A stretch of DNA of 64,000 nt from Actinomadura hibisca NBRC 15177 (lineage in GTDB: Bacteria > Actinomycetota > Actinomycetes > Streptosporangiales > Streptosporangiaceae), in the NCBI RefSeq assembly GCF_001552635.1, contig NZ_BCRO01000027.1, forward strand, positions 157,766-221,765, in the 5' to 3' direction. Under the pieces are notes generated by a model, which saw only the letters and a program-made list of their open reading frames with translations, made no database searches and was not told the origin of the DNA. Of this stretch, positions 18,663 to 27,075 are shown piece after piece. The stretch's first letter is position 1, and each line of letters begins with the position of its first letter. The position numbers were made by a program, and so were the translations under genes.

Positions 18663-19726
18663 CAGATCCACGGTCCTTCCAGCTCCTGGCCCGCGAAGGT
18701 GAAGCACCACAGGCTGCGGTAGTTACGGAACCAGGCCGGGCGCAGTCCGGTGTCGGCGAACAACTCCTCGATCCGCGTGCGCATCGCCAGATGCCACTGG
18801 ATCTGGTCCGAGCCTGTGGCACGCTGCAGCTCCATCAGCGGGGTGTGGGCCTGGTAGATCTGAAAGCCGGGGAAGGCGGTGGTGACCGGGACGAACGCGG
18901 CCAGGCCCTCGATCGAGGCGTTGGCGTCGTCCATCCCGACGATGTAGGTGAAGTTGGTGGCGATGCCGCGGTCCTTGGCCGCGGCCAGCGTGGCGATCAT
19001 CTGCGGCGGGGTGAGCCGGGCCTTGGACTCCTTGAGGACCAGATCCCGGCGGGTGAAGCACTCGGCGGTCAGCGTGAGATGGAACGGCCCGATCGCCGCC
19101 GCGGCATCCAGCCCCTGCGGGGTGGTCAAGACGCTGGACAGGAACTGCAAGGTGCCGTTGCAGTCGTTGGCGCTCATCGCCTCCCGCACCAGACGCAGGT
19201 GCTCCAAGGCCAGGTCTTCGTACAAGAAGCACCCGGTGCACACCGTCACCGCCTCGACCCCGCCCAGGTCAGGTAGTCCGGACTCGCAGGCCAGCGTCGA
19301 GAAGTAGGCGTGCAGGTCCGGAGCCCTCAGCCGCGGGTCGGAGGCATCCTCCAAGGTGTTGGGACAAAACACACACCCCGTGCACTGGGAGCGGGTGTTG
19401 GAGTTCAAGGTCAGGACCCGGCGACCGCCCCGCCAGTACCCCAGCACCGCGTCGTCGTCCTCGATCCCCTCGACGGTGCCGACCTGGACGCCGTTCAGTC
19501 GTAGCTGGTGCTGGTCGACCTCGAACGGCGACTGCCGGTTGCCCAGCGACAGGATCAGGTAGAGCGGCTGGTCGGGCCGGGAGTCCAGCCGCAACCGGAA
19601 CCGCATCCGCGGCTTGCCCAGCGACGACCGGGCACCGCAGCTGTTGAGGGCGATCAGTAGGATGTCCTCGGAGTTGATCTTCCAGTCGCGAGCCAGCTGG
19701 TCGGCGTGGCGCAGGCTGTCGAGCAT
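18662..19726 (-). CDS. Radical SAM enzyme with Cx2Cx2C motif
   Basis: A 354-residue protein with an iron-sulfur motif CTGCVFC at residues 115-121, followed by Pro-Asn. The spacing is Cx2Cx2C rather than the usual Cx3Cx2C. A second CxxC pair (VTVCTGC) occurs about 55 residues later and could bind another cluster or tune the first. The C-terminal part has the alternating helix/strand pattern of a partial TIM barrel. The ATG at 19726 follows AAAGGA at about 9 bases. It should generate a radical on the pathway substrate. It lies near the head of the operon and its stop overlaps the enolase start. Confidence 0.78.
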   Translation of the reverse strand: MLDSLRHADQLARDWKINSEDILLIALNSCGARSSLGKPRMRFRLRLDSRPDQPLYLILSLGNRQSPFEVDQHQLRLNGVQVGTVEGIEDDDAVLGYWRGGRRVLTLNSNTRSQCTGCVFCPNTLEDASDPRLRAPDLHAYFSTLACESGLPDLGGVEAVTVCTGCFLYEDLALEHLRLVREAMSANDCNGTLQFLSSVLTTPQGLDAAAAIGPFHLTLTAECFTRRDLVLKESKARLTPPQMIATLAAAKDRGIATNFTYIVGMDDANASIEGLAAFVPVTTAFPGFQIYQAHTPLMELQRATGSDQIQWHLAMRTRIEELFADTGLRPAWFRNYRSLWCFTFAGQELEGPWI

Positions 19727-19810
19727 GAGCCAGGGTCCTTTCGATCGAGGTGGTGCAGGCGGGCGAAGCGATGGTGGCAACGGTGCTCTCCAGCCGACCG
19801 CCCCCAGCTA

Positions 19811-20260
19811 TCAGTGGCCTCCCGCGCCGGTCGGCCGCGCGAGGCGGTCCGCCGCCAGGTCGGCCACCACGATGACCGCGGCCGTCTGCGGCGTCGGGGC
19901 CAGCGCGATCGGTGCTCCCCACTGACCCCACCGGAAACCGGGCAGGTCCCCGTCGGCAAGCGGATCGAAGACGGTGATACTTCGCCCCGCCGTCCCGACC
20001 AGCAGCGCCGGGCCGCCGGCGGGCGCGTGATACAGGACCAGCCGGGCGAACACCGTGGGGGTCTGCTGCCCCAGCTCCAGCCTCAGCTGTCCCAAGGCCT
20101 GGATCGGGTCGTCGGCGAACGGGGCTCCAGACGGCCCACCGTCCCCGCAGCCGATGCGTTCAGCGGATCGTCGGTCGGCTTGTCGCGCCGATGCTGACCC
20201 ATCACACCGTGAAGCATTGAGAGCCTCCCGAAGAAGCAGCCGGTAGGTGGCCACCGCCAT
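19811..20260 (-). CDS. Small hypothetical protein heading the metabolic operon
   Basis: A 149-residue protein of unknown function. The C-terminal 80 residues look beta-rich and end in a run typical of a small ligand-binding fold (FRWGQWGAPIALAP). The start at 20260 (MAVATYRLLLREAL) is the first that leaves a divergent promoter space with the regulator; no clear ribosome-binding site is seen, so it could be leaderless. It is 84 bases upstream of the radical SAM gene in the same direction, so it is probably the first operon gene. Coding status is moderately sure. Confidence 0.55.
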   Translation of the reverse strand: MAVATYRLLLREALNASRCDGSASARQADRRSAERIGCGDGGPSGAPFADDPIQALGQLRLELGQQTPTVFARLVLYHAPAGGPALLVGTAGRSITVFDPLADGDLPGFRWGQWGAPIALAPTPQTAAVIVVADLAADRLARPTGAGGH

Positions 20261-20288
20261 ACTGCGCGAGCCCGCGCCCGCTAGGGAG

Positions 20289-20344
20289 TTGCGTGTCCGG
20301 GTGCGTGCTTGCGCGGTGGATCCGGCCTTGCGCGATGTTGCGCG
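20289..20344. promoter_or_regulatory. Four phased TTGCG(C/T)G repeats, candidate operator array
   Basis: Heptamers start at 20289 (TTGCGTG), 20309, 20328 and 20338 (all TTGCGCG). The spacings of 20, 19 and 10 bases place them on the same face of the helix. They lie between the divergent operon and the TPR regulator, which is the natural place for a shared operator. The binding protein is unknown; the adjacent regulator is the first candidate. Confidence 0.45.
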
Positions 20345-20419
20345 TTTCCGGTGTCTGCGGCCGAACGCGGCTACGGTAGAAACACCGGTCCGTCTCCCGG
20401 GACCGGCCGTGCGCCAAGG

Positions 20420-21784
20420 ATGGTGAACGTGTCCAAGCCGGTCACCAACACCCGCCTTCAAGCACTGATCACCGAGGCGTCATTCGGGCGCCGCCACGCT
20501 GCGCTGGCCCGACTGGTGAACGAAGGCGGACGGCGACGAGACGGCCTGAAGCTGCGCTACGACAGCTCCAGCGTGTACTGGTGGCTGCGCGGTCGCTGCC
20601 CCGAACAACCCGCACCCGAACTGCTGGTCGAGATATTCAGCGCCCAGCTGCACCGCCCGGTGCACCTGGACGAACTGGGCTTTGACCAACTCGATCCTGG
20701 CGACGGTGCCCTGGCATTCCCCGCGACCGTACCGGCGGCCATCAGGACCGCTACCCGCCTGTGGCACAGCATCCACCAGACCACTGATCGCGGCCAGTCC
20801 GAACCGTTCGTGCGAGCCGCCGTCGCCGAAGCAGGCTGGCGCTATGCCTTCGACCCCCACGACACTGCTCTGGCCCATCGCGGCGGACCACGCGTCGAGG
20901 CCTCCCACATCGCCGCCGTCCACGCCCGCGGCCAGGAGTTCGACGCCATGGACCGCCGCTACGGCGGCGACTACAGCCGCCCCTACCTGTCGCTGTTCCT
21001 CACCACCCAAGTCGCGCCCCTGCTGCGCGGCACCTATACCGCCGCCGTCGGACGCGACCTGCTTCAGCTCTCCGCTGACCTCACCGCGCGCCTGGCGTTC
21101 GGCGGCTACGACAACGGTGAGCATGGGACAGCGCAACGGGCATGGATACAAGCGTTGCGGCTGGCCAAGGCCGCCGGAGACCAGACCCTGGGCGCTCACA
21201 TCCTGGCCAACCTCGCCACCCAGGCGATCTACCTGGAAATGGCCAATGAGGCCGTCCGTCTCGCACGCGCCGCAGTCAGCGCCGCAGGCCGCCGTCCCCA
21301 CCCCCTGGTCGCAGCACGGCTACTGGCCACCGAAGCCAACGCCTACGCCCTGACCGGAGACCTGAACGCCTTCACCTCCAGCTACAACCGTGCCCGCACC
21401 GCACTCGAACGCGCCGACCGCACAGGACCGGTGTGGGTGTCCTACTTCACCCACGCCCATCTGGCCGGCACCGGCATGCGTTCCCTGGTCCAACTCGGCC
21501 GCTCAGACCTCGCACTGGCCTACGCCGACCAAGCCCTCGACGCCCCCGCCACCAACCAGCGCACCCGTGCCTTGCACACCGCCCTGCTGGCCACCGCACA
21601 CGCCCACGTCGGAAACCTCGACCAAGCCGTCCACCTGGGTGAACACGCCTGCGCCCTCGCTGGGCCCCTCCAGTCCCAGCGCGTCACCGGCCGCCTGAGG
21701 CTGCTGGCCGATGCCCTGCGCCGCCACCGCACCACCCCCCTGGTCGCCGCGTTCCTGGAACGTCAACAGCACCGACCGGAGTAG
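20420..21784 (+). CDS. TPR-containing transcriptional regulator
   Basis: A 454-residue protein. The N-terminal 65 residues suggest a degenerate HTH (RLQALITEASFGRRHAALAR, then SSSVYWWLRG), and the rest is a long TPR-like helical repeat region with many Ala-rich helix pairs (about 200-440). It resembles the large actinomycete regulators of the XRE/TPR group that control secondary metabolism or development. The ATG at 20420 follows AAGG. It is divergent from the radical SAM/phosphoketolase operon and 9 bases upstream of a NUDIX gene, so it is the likely controller of both. Confidence 0.72.
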   Translation: MVNVSKPVTNTRLQALITEASFGRRHAALARLVNEGGRRRDGLKLRYDSSSVYWWLRGRCPEQPAPELLVEIFSAQLHRPVHLDELGFDQLDPGDGALAFPATVPAAIRTATRLWHSIHQTTDRGQSEPFVRAAVAEAGWRYAFDPHDTALAHRGGPRVEASHIAAVHARGQEFDAMDRRYGGDYSRPYLSLFLTTQVAPLLRGTYTAAVGRDLLQLSADLTARLAFGGYDNGEHGTAQRAWIQALRLAKAAGDQTLGAHILANLATQAIYLEMANEAVRLARAAVSAAGRRPHPLVAARLLATEANAYALTGDLNAFTSSYNRARTALERADRTGPVWVSYFTHAHLAGTGMRSLVQLGRSDLALAYADQALDAPATNQRTRALHTALLATAHAHVGNLDQAVHLGEHACALAGPLQSQRVTGRLRLLADALRRHRTTPLVAAFLERQQHRPE

Positions 21785-21793
21785 CGTGCAACC

Positions 21794-22273
21794 GTGACCT
21801 CCGACCACTACGTGCCGCCCGCGCAGTGGTACGCCCAGATGCCGGCCGTGCACATCTCCGCCAGCGTGTTGTTCACCGACCCCGCCGACCGGGTCCTGCT
21901 GGTCAAACCCAACTACCGTCCCTACTGGGCCTTCCCCGGCGGCATCGCCGAAGACGGCGAGCCCCCGCACCTGTGCGCGGCCCGGGAAGCAGCCGAAGAG
22001 ACCGGGCTGCGCATCACCTTGCACACGCTGCTGGTAGTGGACTGGGCTCCGCCTGCCGGTGACCGGAACCGTCCGATGATGAACTTCCTGTTCGACGGTG
22101 GCACCATCACCGACCCCTCCCAGATCACCCTCCAGTACGACGAACTCGACGAATACGCGTTCCTGACCTGGGACACCGCCACCGCACGCTTCCCCGACCA
22201 CACCGCACGCCGCATCCCGGCCGCCCGCCAAGCCCGCCTCGACCACCACACCCTCTACCTGCCCGCCACCTGA
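21794..22273 (+). CDS. NUDIX hydrolase
   Basis: A 159-residue protein with a clear Nudix box (GGIAEDGEPPHLCAAREAAE, then ETGL, about residues 51-74). It begins with GTG 9 bases after the TPR regulator stop, so the two form an operon. It may hydrolyse a nucleotide-linked product or a signal that the regulator senses. The protein is a single domain and the substrate cannot be predicted. Many actinomycete TPR/XRE regulators have a NUDIX partner in this position. Confidence 0.85.
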   Translation: MTSDHYVPPAQWYAQMPAVHISASVLFTDPADRVLLVKPNYRPYWAFPGGIAEDGEPPHLCAAREAAEETGLRITLHTLLVVDWAPPAGDRNRPMMNFLFDGGTITDPSQITLQYDELDEYAFLTWDTATARFPDHTARRIPAARQARLDHHTLYLPAT

Positions 22274-22363
22274 TCAACCCGGGCCAGCCCGGACCTGTGT
22301 CGTGCCGGCGGTACAGGATGGGCTCGGAAGAACCTGTCCTTCCAGGACGGCGTCCAACATCTG

Positions 22364-23215
22364 ATGACCAGTGTTCAATCAATCCCCATCGCCACTGCTC
22401 TGGAATTCGGGTTCGCAGCCGTCGGTCTGGGGTCGCTGTCGTACTTCGTGCGGGCGGCCTTGCGGTGCATCGTGAGGACCCCCATGCGGCGGTGGAGCCG
22501 ACAGGTCAGCGAGCACCCGCCTGATGTAGCCGTGGCGATCTTCTACGCGCCGATGGTGTCGGCCCTCGCCGCGATCGTGGCCGGGATCGGCGTCAACATC
22601 GTGACCGACCAGTCCAGCCCGCTGCTGCAGAGCGCTTCCGGCACTGTCTACATCGCGGCAGGAATGCTGCTGATCGCCTGGAGCGGCAGCAAACTGGTGA
22701 AAACGGTCGGCGGCTCCAGTGATGGCCTGTCCTGCGCGCGGCACCGGATGCGGGCCGTGCTGGCGATCACTTCGGCGACGCCTTTGACCCACGACCAGCA
22801 CGCCCATGCGCTCCGTCAGGCTCGTCTGCTGGCCCAGACCGGGCAGCGTCTGCTCGATCGTGCCGAGGGCTTCACCCTGCTCGACTGGGTACGGCGCAGG
22901 CGTCGCCGGCAACTGGCGGTGATGGGGCTATGGGCGCTCAACGCGGCCTATCTGGTGTTCATCGTCGGGTTGATGATGTTCCGGGCCGTGGCCCCCGCCC
23001 TTCCTGCTCTTGGTCTGGCGGCTCTTTCCACGCTGCTGGCCGTAGCGGCGGTCATGCTCGACTGGACGACCTGCCGCCGCGACTGGATCGCAGTCGGAAC
23101 AGAACTGCGCGACAACGGAACCACAGCTCACGCACGCCTACTGCGCTACGCCCTGCCACCCGCACCCACACCACTGCGCTGGGGGCAACGAGCGCGACGC
23201 TGGTGGACCCGCTGA
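22364..23215 (+). CDS. Hypothetical membrane protein
   Basis: A 283-residue protein with about five hydrophobic segments near residues 12-30, 57-77, 93-110, 190-210 and 215-235. A basic cytoplasmic stretch with RRRRRR precedes the fourth. No known family is recognised. It is transcribed in the same direction as the regulator/NUDIX pair, 90 bases downstream, and could be cotranscribed. Function unknown. Confidence 0.65.
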   Translation: MTSVQSIPIATALEFGFAAVGLGSLSYFVRAALRCIVRTPMRRWSRQVSEHPPDVAVAIFYAPMVSALAAIVAGIGVNIVTDQSSPLLQSASGTVYIAAGMLLIAWSGSKLVKTVGGSSDGLSCARHRMRAVLAITSATPLTHDQHAHALRQARLLAQTGQRLLDRAEGFTLLDWVRRRRRRQLAVMGLWALNAAYLVFIVGLMMFRAVAPALPALGLAALSTLLAVAAVMLDWTTCRRDWIAVGTELRDNGTTAHARLLRYALPPAPTPLRWGQRARRWWTR

Positions 23216-23393
23216 CCGTCCTGCGCGGTCGCCGACCACGCGCTTCCCGCGGTGTCTCGGCAAGGTCATAGCGCACATCGCAGCAGCGGTCCGCTGATGG
23301 GCTCCTGGTCGACAAGTGCGGCATTCCGGGAGTCTGTTCATAAATGAGCGCTCCATCGCCCATCCCGATTTGGAAGCCGAGAGCCGGAATTGG

Positions 23394-23963
23394 TTAGAGG
23401 CGAGTGGCTGCCGATGGCGGGAGGAGCATGGCGTCGTATACCGGAGATTCAGGGGCGTGCTTGATCTTCCCGATGATCTGGTAGCCCCATTTCCGATAGG
23501 CCGAATGAGCTGGTTCGTTATCGATGATGCACGTCAACGCCGTCCAGGGTTGGTTGTAGACGGTGGTGCGGTCGCTGACGAAACGATCGTGGAGAGCGCG
23601 GCCGATGCCTGCTGATCGCCATGGTGCGCGTACGGCCAGCTCGCGGAGCCACGCGATCTCTTCTTCGTCCACGCGGGCGCGGAGGTCGGCGTCGACTTGG
23701 AGGCTGTCCCACCAGGGAGCATCGGCCAGCAGCGTGACGCCGTAGACGAATCCCGCGAGTTCTTGGCCGTGGTGGGCGGTGATGACCTGGAAGCCCTTCA
23801 TGCCCAACGCCTTGTCCAGCCGGATGGCAGCGATCTCCGGAGAAAAGAAGGGGTCGCTCTGGTAGGGCGGGACGTCATAGACCTCGTTGTAGAGGTCTAG
23901 TACAGCGGGAGCGATGCGATGGGCGTGCTCTCCGGTGTGTGAGGTCAAGATGAGGTCACGCAT
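23394..23963 (-). CDS. GNAT family N-acetyltransferase
   Basis: A 189-residue acetyltransferase. The acetyl-CoA binding region is seen as ELAVRAPWRSAGIGRALHD (about residues 110-128), matching the R/Q-x-x-G-x-G/A pattern, followed by the conserved helix and the NEPAHSAYRKWGY segment. It acetylates an unknown amine. It stands alone, with no coupling to neighbours. Confidence 0.83.
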   Translation of the reverse strand: MRDLILTSHTGEHAHRIAPAVLDLYNEVYDVPPYQSDPFFSPEIAAIRLDKALGMKGFQVITAHHGQELAGFVYGVTLLADAPWWDSLQVDADLRARVDEEEIAWLRELAVRAPWRSAGIGRALHDRFVSDRTTVYNQPWTALTCIIDNEPAHSAYRKWGYQIIGKIKHAPESPVYDAMLLPPSAATRL

Positions 23964-24092
23964 GGCGGGGACTCCTTTTCGACCACACTGGTGTCGAAGC
24001 CAGGTTGGCGGCGATGAACGAGAAAGCCGGTGATGGCGGTCGGCTGGGAGGCGTAGGCGCGGCGGGCAGTAGCGCTTGATGCGGCTACTCGA

Positions 24093-24662
24093 TCAAGTGT
24101 CGGAGACTCTGAAGCAATCACGGAGAGCTGCTAGGACCAGGTGCCAGGGAAAGAGTTCGGCGTTGCCTTCTCGGGGAGCGTGATCGGCTGCCGAGTCACC
24201 ATCCCACAGAACGGTGACTCCCCATGCGCGAAGGCGCTGCAAGCTCTCCTGGAACGTGGGGTGGGCGGTGTGGGCGCGATTGCTGTAAGGGGCCACGATG
24301 GTGGGGATGCCCAGCCCGTAGCCCTCGACGAGGTAACCGAGCGCAACGTTGTCACAGATCCCGGCGGCCCACTTGTTCACGGTGTTGACCGTGGCGGGTG
24401 CGACGACGAAGGCCGAGGGCAAGGGCAGGACATCTGGCTCGTCGGGCTGCTTGTAGTCGCTGCGCACGGGGAACCCGGTCAGCGTCTCCAGTTTCGGGAC
24501 GTCTACGAACCGCCGGCCATATGGAGTGGTCATCACGCACACGGTCCACCCGTCTGCCTGGGCCAGCTCGACCATGGTGTGCACGTACTTCGCCACCGGC
24601 GAGCCGCAGCAGACGAGGTAGAGCACGCGGCGGTCTGCTTGGTCCATCCCCTGATCGGTCAT
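24093..24662 (-). CDS. Flavoprotein of the HFCD / phosphopantothenoylcysteine decarboxylase type
   Basis: A 189-residue flavoprotein-like protein. It starts with a Rossmann-type beta strand (RRVLYLVCCGSP). The family motif is visible as PATVNTVNKWAAGICDN (about residue 90-106), which lines the FMN site in Dfp/EpiD/UbiX relatives, followed by YSNRAHTAHPTFQESL. Such enzymes decarboxylate cysteine-containing substrates or act as FMN-dependent lyases. Met6 (24647) is an alternative start. No peptide precursor is nearby, so an EpiD-like role is not supported. Confidence 0.78.
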   Translation of the reverse strand: MTDQGMDQADRRVLYLVCCGSPVAKYVHTMVELAQADGWTVCVMTTPYGRRFVDVPKLETLTGFPVRSDYKQPDEPDVLPLPSAFVVAPATVNTVNKWAAGICDNVALGYLVEGYGLGIPTIVAPYSNRAHTAHPTFQESLQRLRAWGVTVLWDGDSAADHAPREGNAELFPWHLVLAALRDCFRVSDT

Positions 24663-24982
24663 GCAGACATCGTCTTCATGATCAGCGCCTGAAAAGCAAG
24701 CCCTGCGTCCAACCTGAGGATGACGAAGGCTTCAGGAAGGGCGGGGCAACGGGAGGGGCAGGATGAGCACGTCGAATAGTGGAGCGCCTGGCCAGCTCGG
24801 TTGTAGCTGGCTCCTCTTCGCCCAACCCCAACGGGTGTACGCGCGGTAGGCCGTTTCGTTGTCGGCGTCAACCAGGAGCGTCGCGCGAGACTCTGGCCGC
24901 GTACCGATGTTCGCGACGCTTACAGGGCCGCAGGTTGCGGGTTTGCGGGTGCGAGCCGGGGCGGACCGCTACCGTCGGCCCG

Positions 24983-25492
24983 ATGGGGATGGAGGGTGTG
25001 CGTTACTTCTGGCATGAGGCGCCGGTGCCGGACGGCCTGCCGGTCACGCAGGTGTATGGGTATCTGCTGTGTCGGCGTACGGCGCGGGTGCTGGTCCAAG
25101 ATGATGGCGGGGTGTTCAACCTGCCGGGTGGCAAGCCTGAGCCGGTGGACGGGGGTGATCTGGTGCGGACGTTGGTCCGGGAGGCGTTCGAGGAGAACCA
25201 GGTCGTGGTCACCGAGGCGGTCTACCTGGGGTATCAGCAGGTGTACCGGCCTGGTCGTGCTCCGTATGCGCAGGTGCGGATGGTGGGGGTGATCGGGTCG
25301 TTTGAGGAGCGGGCTCCTGATCCTGATGGGGGGCGCGTCTACCGACGGTTGATGACGTCGCTGGCGCTGGCGCCGCAGGTGCTGGGGTGGGGGGAGCCTG
25401 CGGTCGCGCAGGCCGAGGCGGCGGCGCGGGTGGCCGAGGCCTGGTGGGGGATGGCGGTCCAGGCACCAGCCGCAGCGGGCTATCAGGACTGA
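24983..25492 (+). CDS. NUDIX hydrolase-like protein
   Basis: A 169-residue protein. The Nudix box is recognisable but degenerate (GGKPEPVDGGDLVRTLVREA, then FEENQVVV): REAFEEN replaces the usual REUXEEXGU ending, with Asn in place of Gly. Activity may be altered. The start is the ATG at 24983; the reading frame is open upstream but without start support. The 320 bases before it hold no gene I can support. It is the third NUDIX-type gene in the window. Confidence 0.74.
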   Translation: MGMEGVRYFWHEAPVPDGLPVTQVYGYLLCRRTARVLVQDDGGVFNLPGGKPEPVDGGDLVRTLVREAFEENQVVVTEAVYLGYQQVYRPGRAPYAQVRMVGVIGSFEERAPDPDGGRVYRRLMTSLALAPQVLGWGEPAVAQAEAAARVAEAWWGMAVQAPAAAGYQD

Positions 25493-25531
25493 CCGGCGGA
25501 TTCAGCTAGAACGCAGCCTGGTTACGGCTGG

Positions 25532-26056
25532 TTATGACCGGTCTCGAGCCGTGTTGACGGGCAGGGCTGGTACGTGCAGTGCCCAGGGCGCGTCGGCATG
25601 ACGATCGCCTCGGACATCAATGGCGCCGGGCGGGTAGTGGCCGGGCTGAGCAGGAGTGACGTGGATCGGAGTGGTCGCCGCGATGGCCAGTTGCGTGACC
25701 GGGTCGTCAGACGCGGCCTGTGGGACTGGTGCCAGGTTGGTTACTGATTCGGGAGCGTGGAGCCGGGTGAGCTGTTGGGCGAACTGCTCCGCGGTGGCGG
25801 CTTCGAGAAGACGATCACCAGCGCTTGTGCAGGCCAGGCTCCAATAGGAGCCGGTGAACTCGCCCCACCACATCATGGCGTTGGGGAAGCGCTTGCGGAG
25901 TTCGGCGAGTACGTGCTCGGGGTCCGGTTCTTTCTGAGCCCAAGGGGTCGGAGGCTGTGGGCGGGACGCGACACTGGGGGACCGCACCTGCACAGCGGGC
26001 TGCAGGTCGTCATGAGCGAGGGACTGGCGAACGTCAGGGACACAATGACCGGACAT
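25532..26056 (-). CDS. Hypothetical protein
   Basis: A 174-residue protein I do not recognise. Residues 45-100 contain a compact motif with a Trp cluster (FPNAMMWWGEFTGSYWS), similar in style to small proteins found beside HATPase/XRE genes in actinomycetes. Both ends look disordered (Pro/Ala rich). It lies just downstream of the HATPase gene in the same direction, with a 70-base gap, and may be cotranscribed. Confidence 0.6.
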   Translation of the reverse strand: MSGHCVPDVRQSLAHDDLQPAVQVRSPSVASRPQPPTPWAQKEPDPEHVLAELRKRFPNAMMWWGEFTGSYWSLACTSAGDRLLEAATAEQFAQQLTRLHAPESVTNLAPVPQAASDDPVTQLAIAATTPIHVTPAQPGHYPPGAIDVRGDRHADAPWALHVPALPVNTARDRS

Positions 26057-26126
26057 GGTGCTGGTCTCCCAAGCGGTCAGCGGATGGGTGTTGACGCTCT
26101 GCGATTGCTCGCGGCGTCCGTCTGCT

Positions 26127-26873
26127 TCAGGAACGTGCCATGCCGGCCGCTTCCAAGGAGCAGATGATGTGCTCGGCCGTCTCTTGAAGGTCGAGCAGCG
26201 GGTGGCGGCACGGCGTGCCGTCGTCGTTGTGCCAGGCGAACGCGTCCTGGTCGATGTGAACTTTCAGGCCGCCGGCCATGACAACCGATGTGCCGGTGAG
26301 GTCGCTGTGGCGTTTGCCCTCGAAGCCGCGCACCGCCAAGAGCATCAAGAGCCGTTGCGCGGCGACCACTGAGTGAAGGGAACGACCAGAGCAGGGCCAC
26401 GAGGGTGGCAACGGCAACGCGAACCAGGTCGCCTTGCCCGGGATCGGTGGTTCGCCGAGCTGGGAGCGCGAAGGGTGGCAGCCCCAAGCCGAGGACAGCG
26501 CGGCGACGATGCCCAAGCCCTTGCCATGGCTGTCCAGCAGATCTCCGGTTCCGAGTCGGGGGAGCTTGTCGCGATGGGTGTCGAAGACCGTGACCACCAG
26601 CTCCTTGCGGGGATGGGTCCGCGCCCACAACCACAGCTCGGGCACGCGGATCGGCTCGAAACGCGCGGGCACCCCGGCGTGCAGGAAGGCGTTGGTGACC
26701 AGCTCGCTGACAGCCAGAGCGCCGTCGTCGATCGCCTCCTCGGAGAGGGCGAGGGACTTCATCGTCGAGGCCAGCACGGTCCGGGCGTAGGAGCTACAGC
26801 AGCCATCGGGTGGGAGCTGCCAGGTACAACTTCCACCAAAGGGAAGGTCTGCGGGCTTTCCGTTGATCATCAT
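26127..26873 (-). CDS. HATPase domain protein (RsbW-like)
   Basis: A 248-residue protein. The N-terminal 150 residues form a GHKL ATPase fold: N box SELVTNAFLHAG, G1 VTVFDTHRD and G2 SHGKGLGIV. It is of the actinomycete ATP-binding type related to anti-sigma factor kinases. The C-terminal 90 residues have no recognised domain. AAGGAGG precedes the double ATG. It is divergent from an XRE gene and, with DUF397, forms the conserved XRE/DUF397/HATPase group (abaA/whiJ-like), which acts in development or antibiotic control. Confidence 0.82.
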   Translation of the reverse strand: MMINGKPADLPFGGSCTWQLPPDGCCSSYARTVLASTMKSLALSEEAIDDGALAVSELVTNAFLHAGVPARFEPIRVPELWLWARTHPRKELVVTVFDTHRDKLPRLGTGDLLDSHGKGLGIVAALSSAWGCHPSRSQLGEPPIPGKATWFALPLPPSWPCSGRSLHSVVAAQRLLMLLAVRGFEGKRHSDLTGTSVVMAGGLKVHIDQDAFAWHNDDGTPCRHPLLDLQETAEHIICSLEAAGMARS

Positions 26874-27075
26874 CGCCTCCTTGAGGAGCCCTGCTTGATG
26901 TCGGGGGATCGGTCTTCACATGGAGTAGCTCCATCACCACGAAGTGTCCTATCGATGGACGTGCCATGCAACCAAAACTGCAACGTTGCTTAAAATGTTG
27001 CATGGTCGATTCTGGGGATGCTCAAGCGTGTGGTGCGCGACCATGAGGACGACATCGACTTGGGGAGGGCGAACG

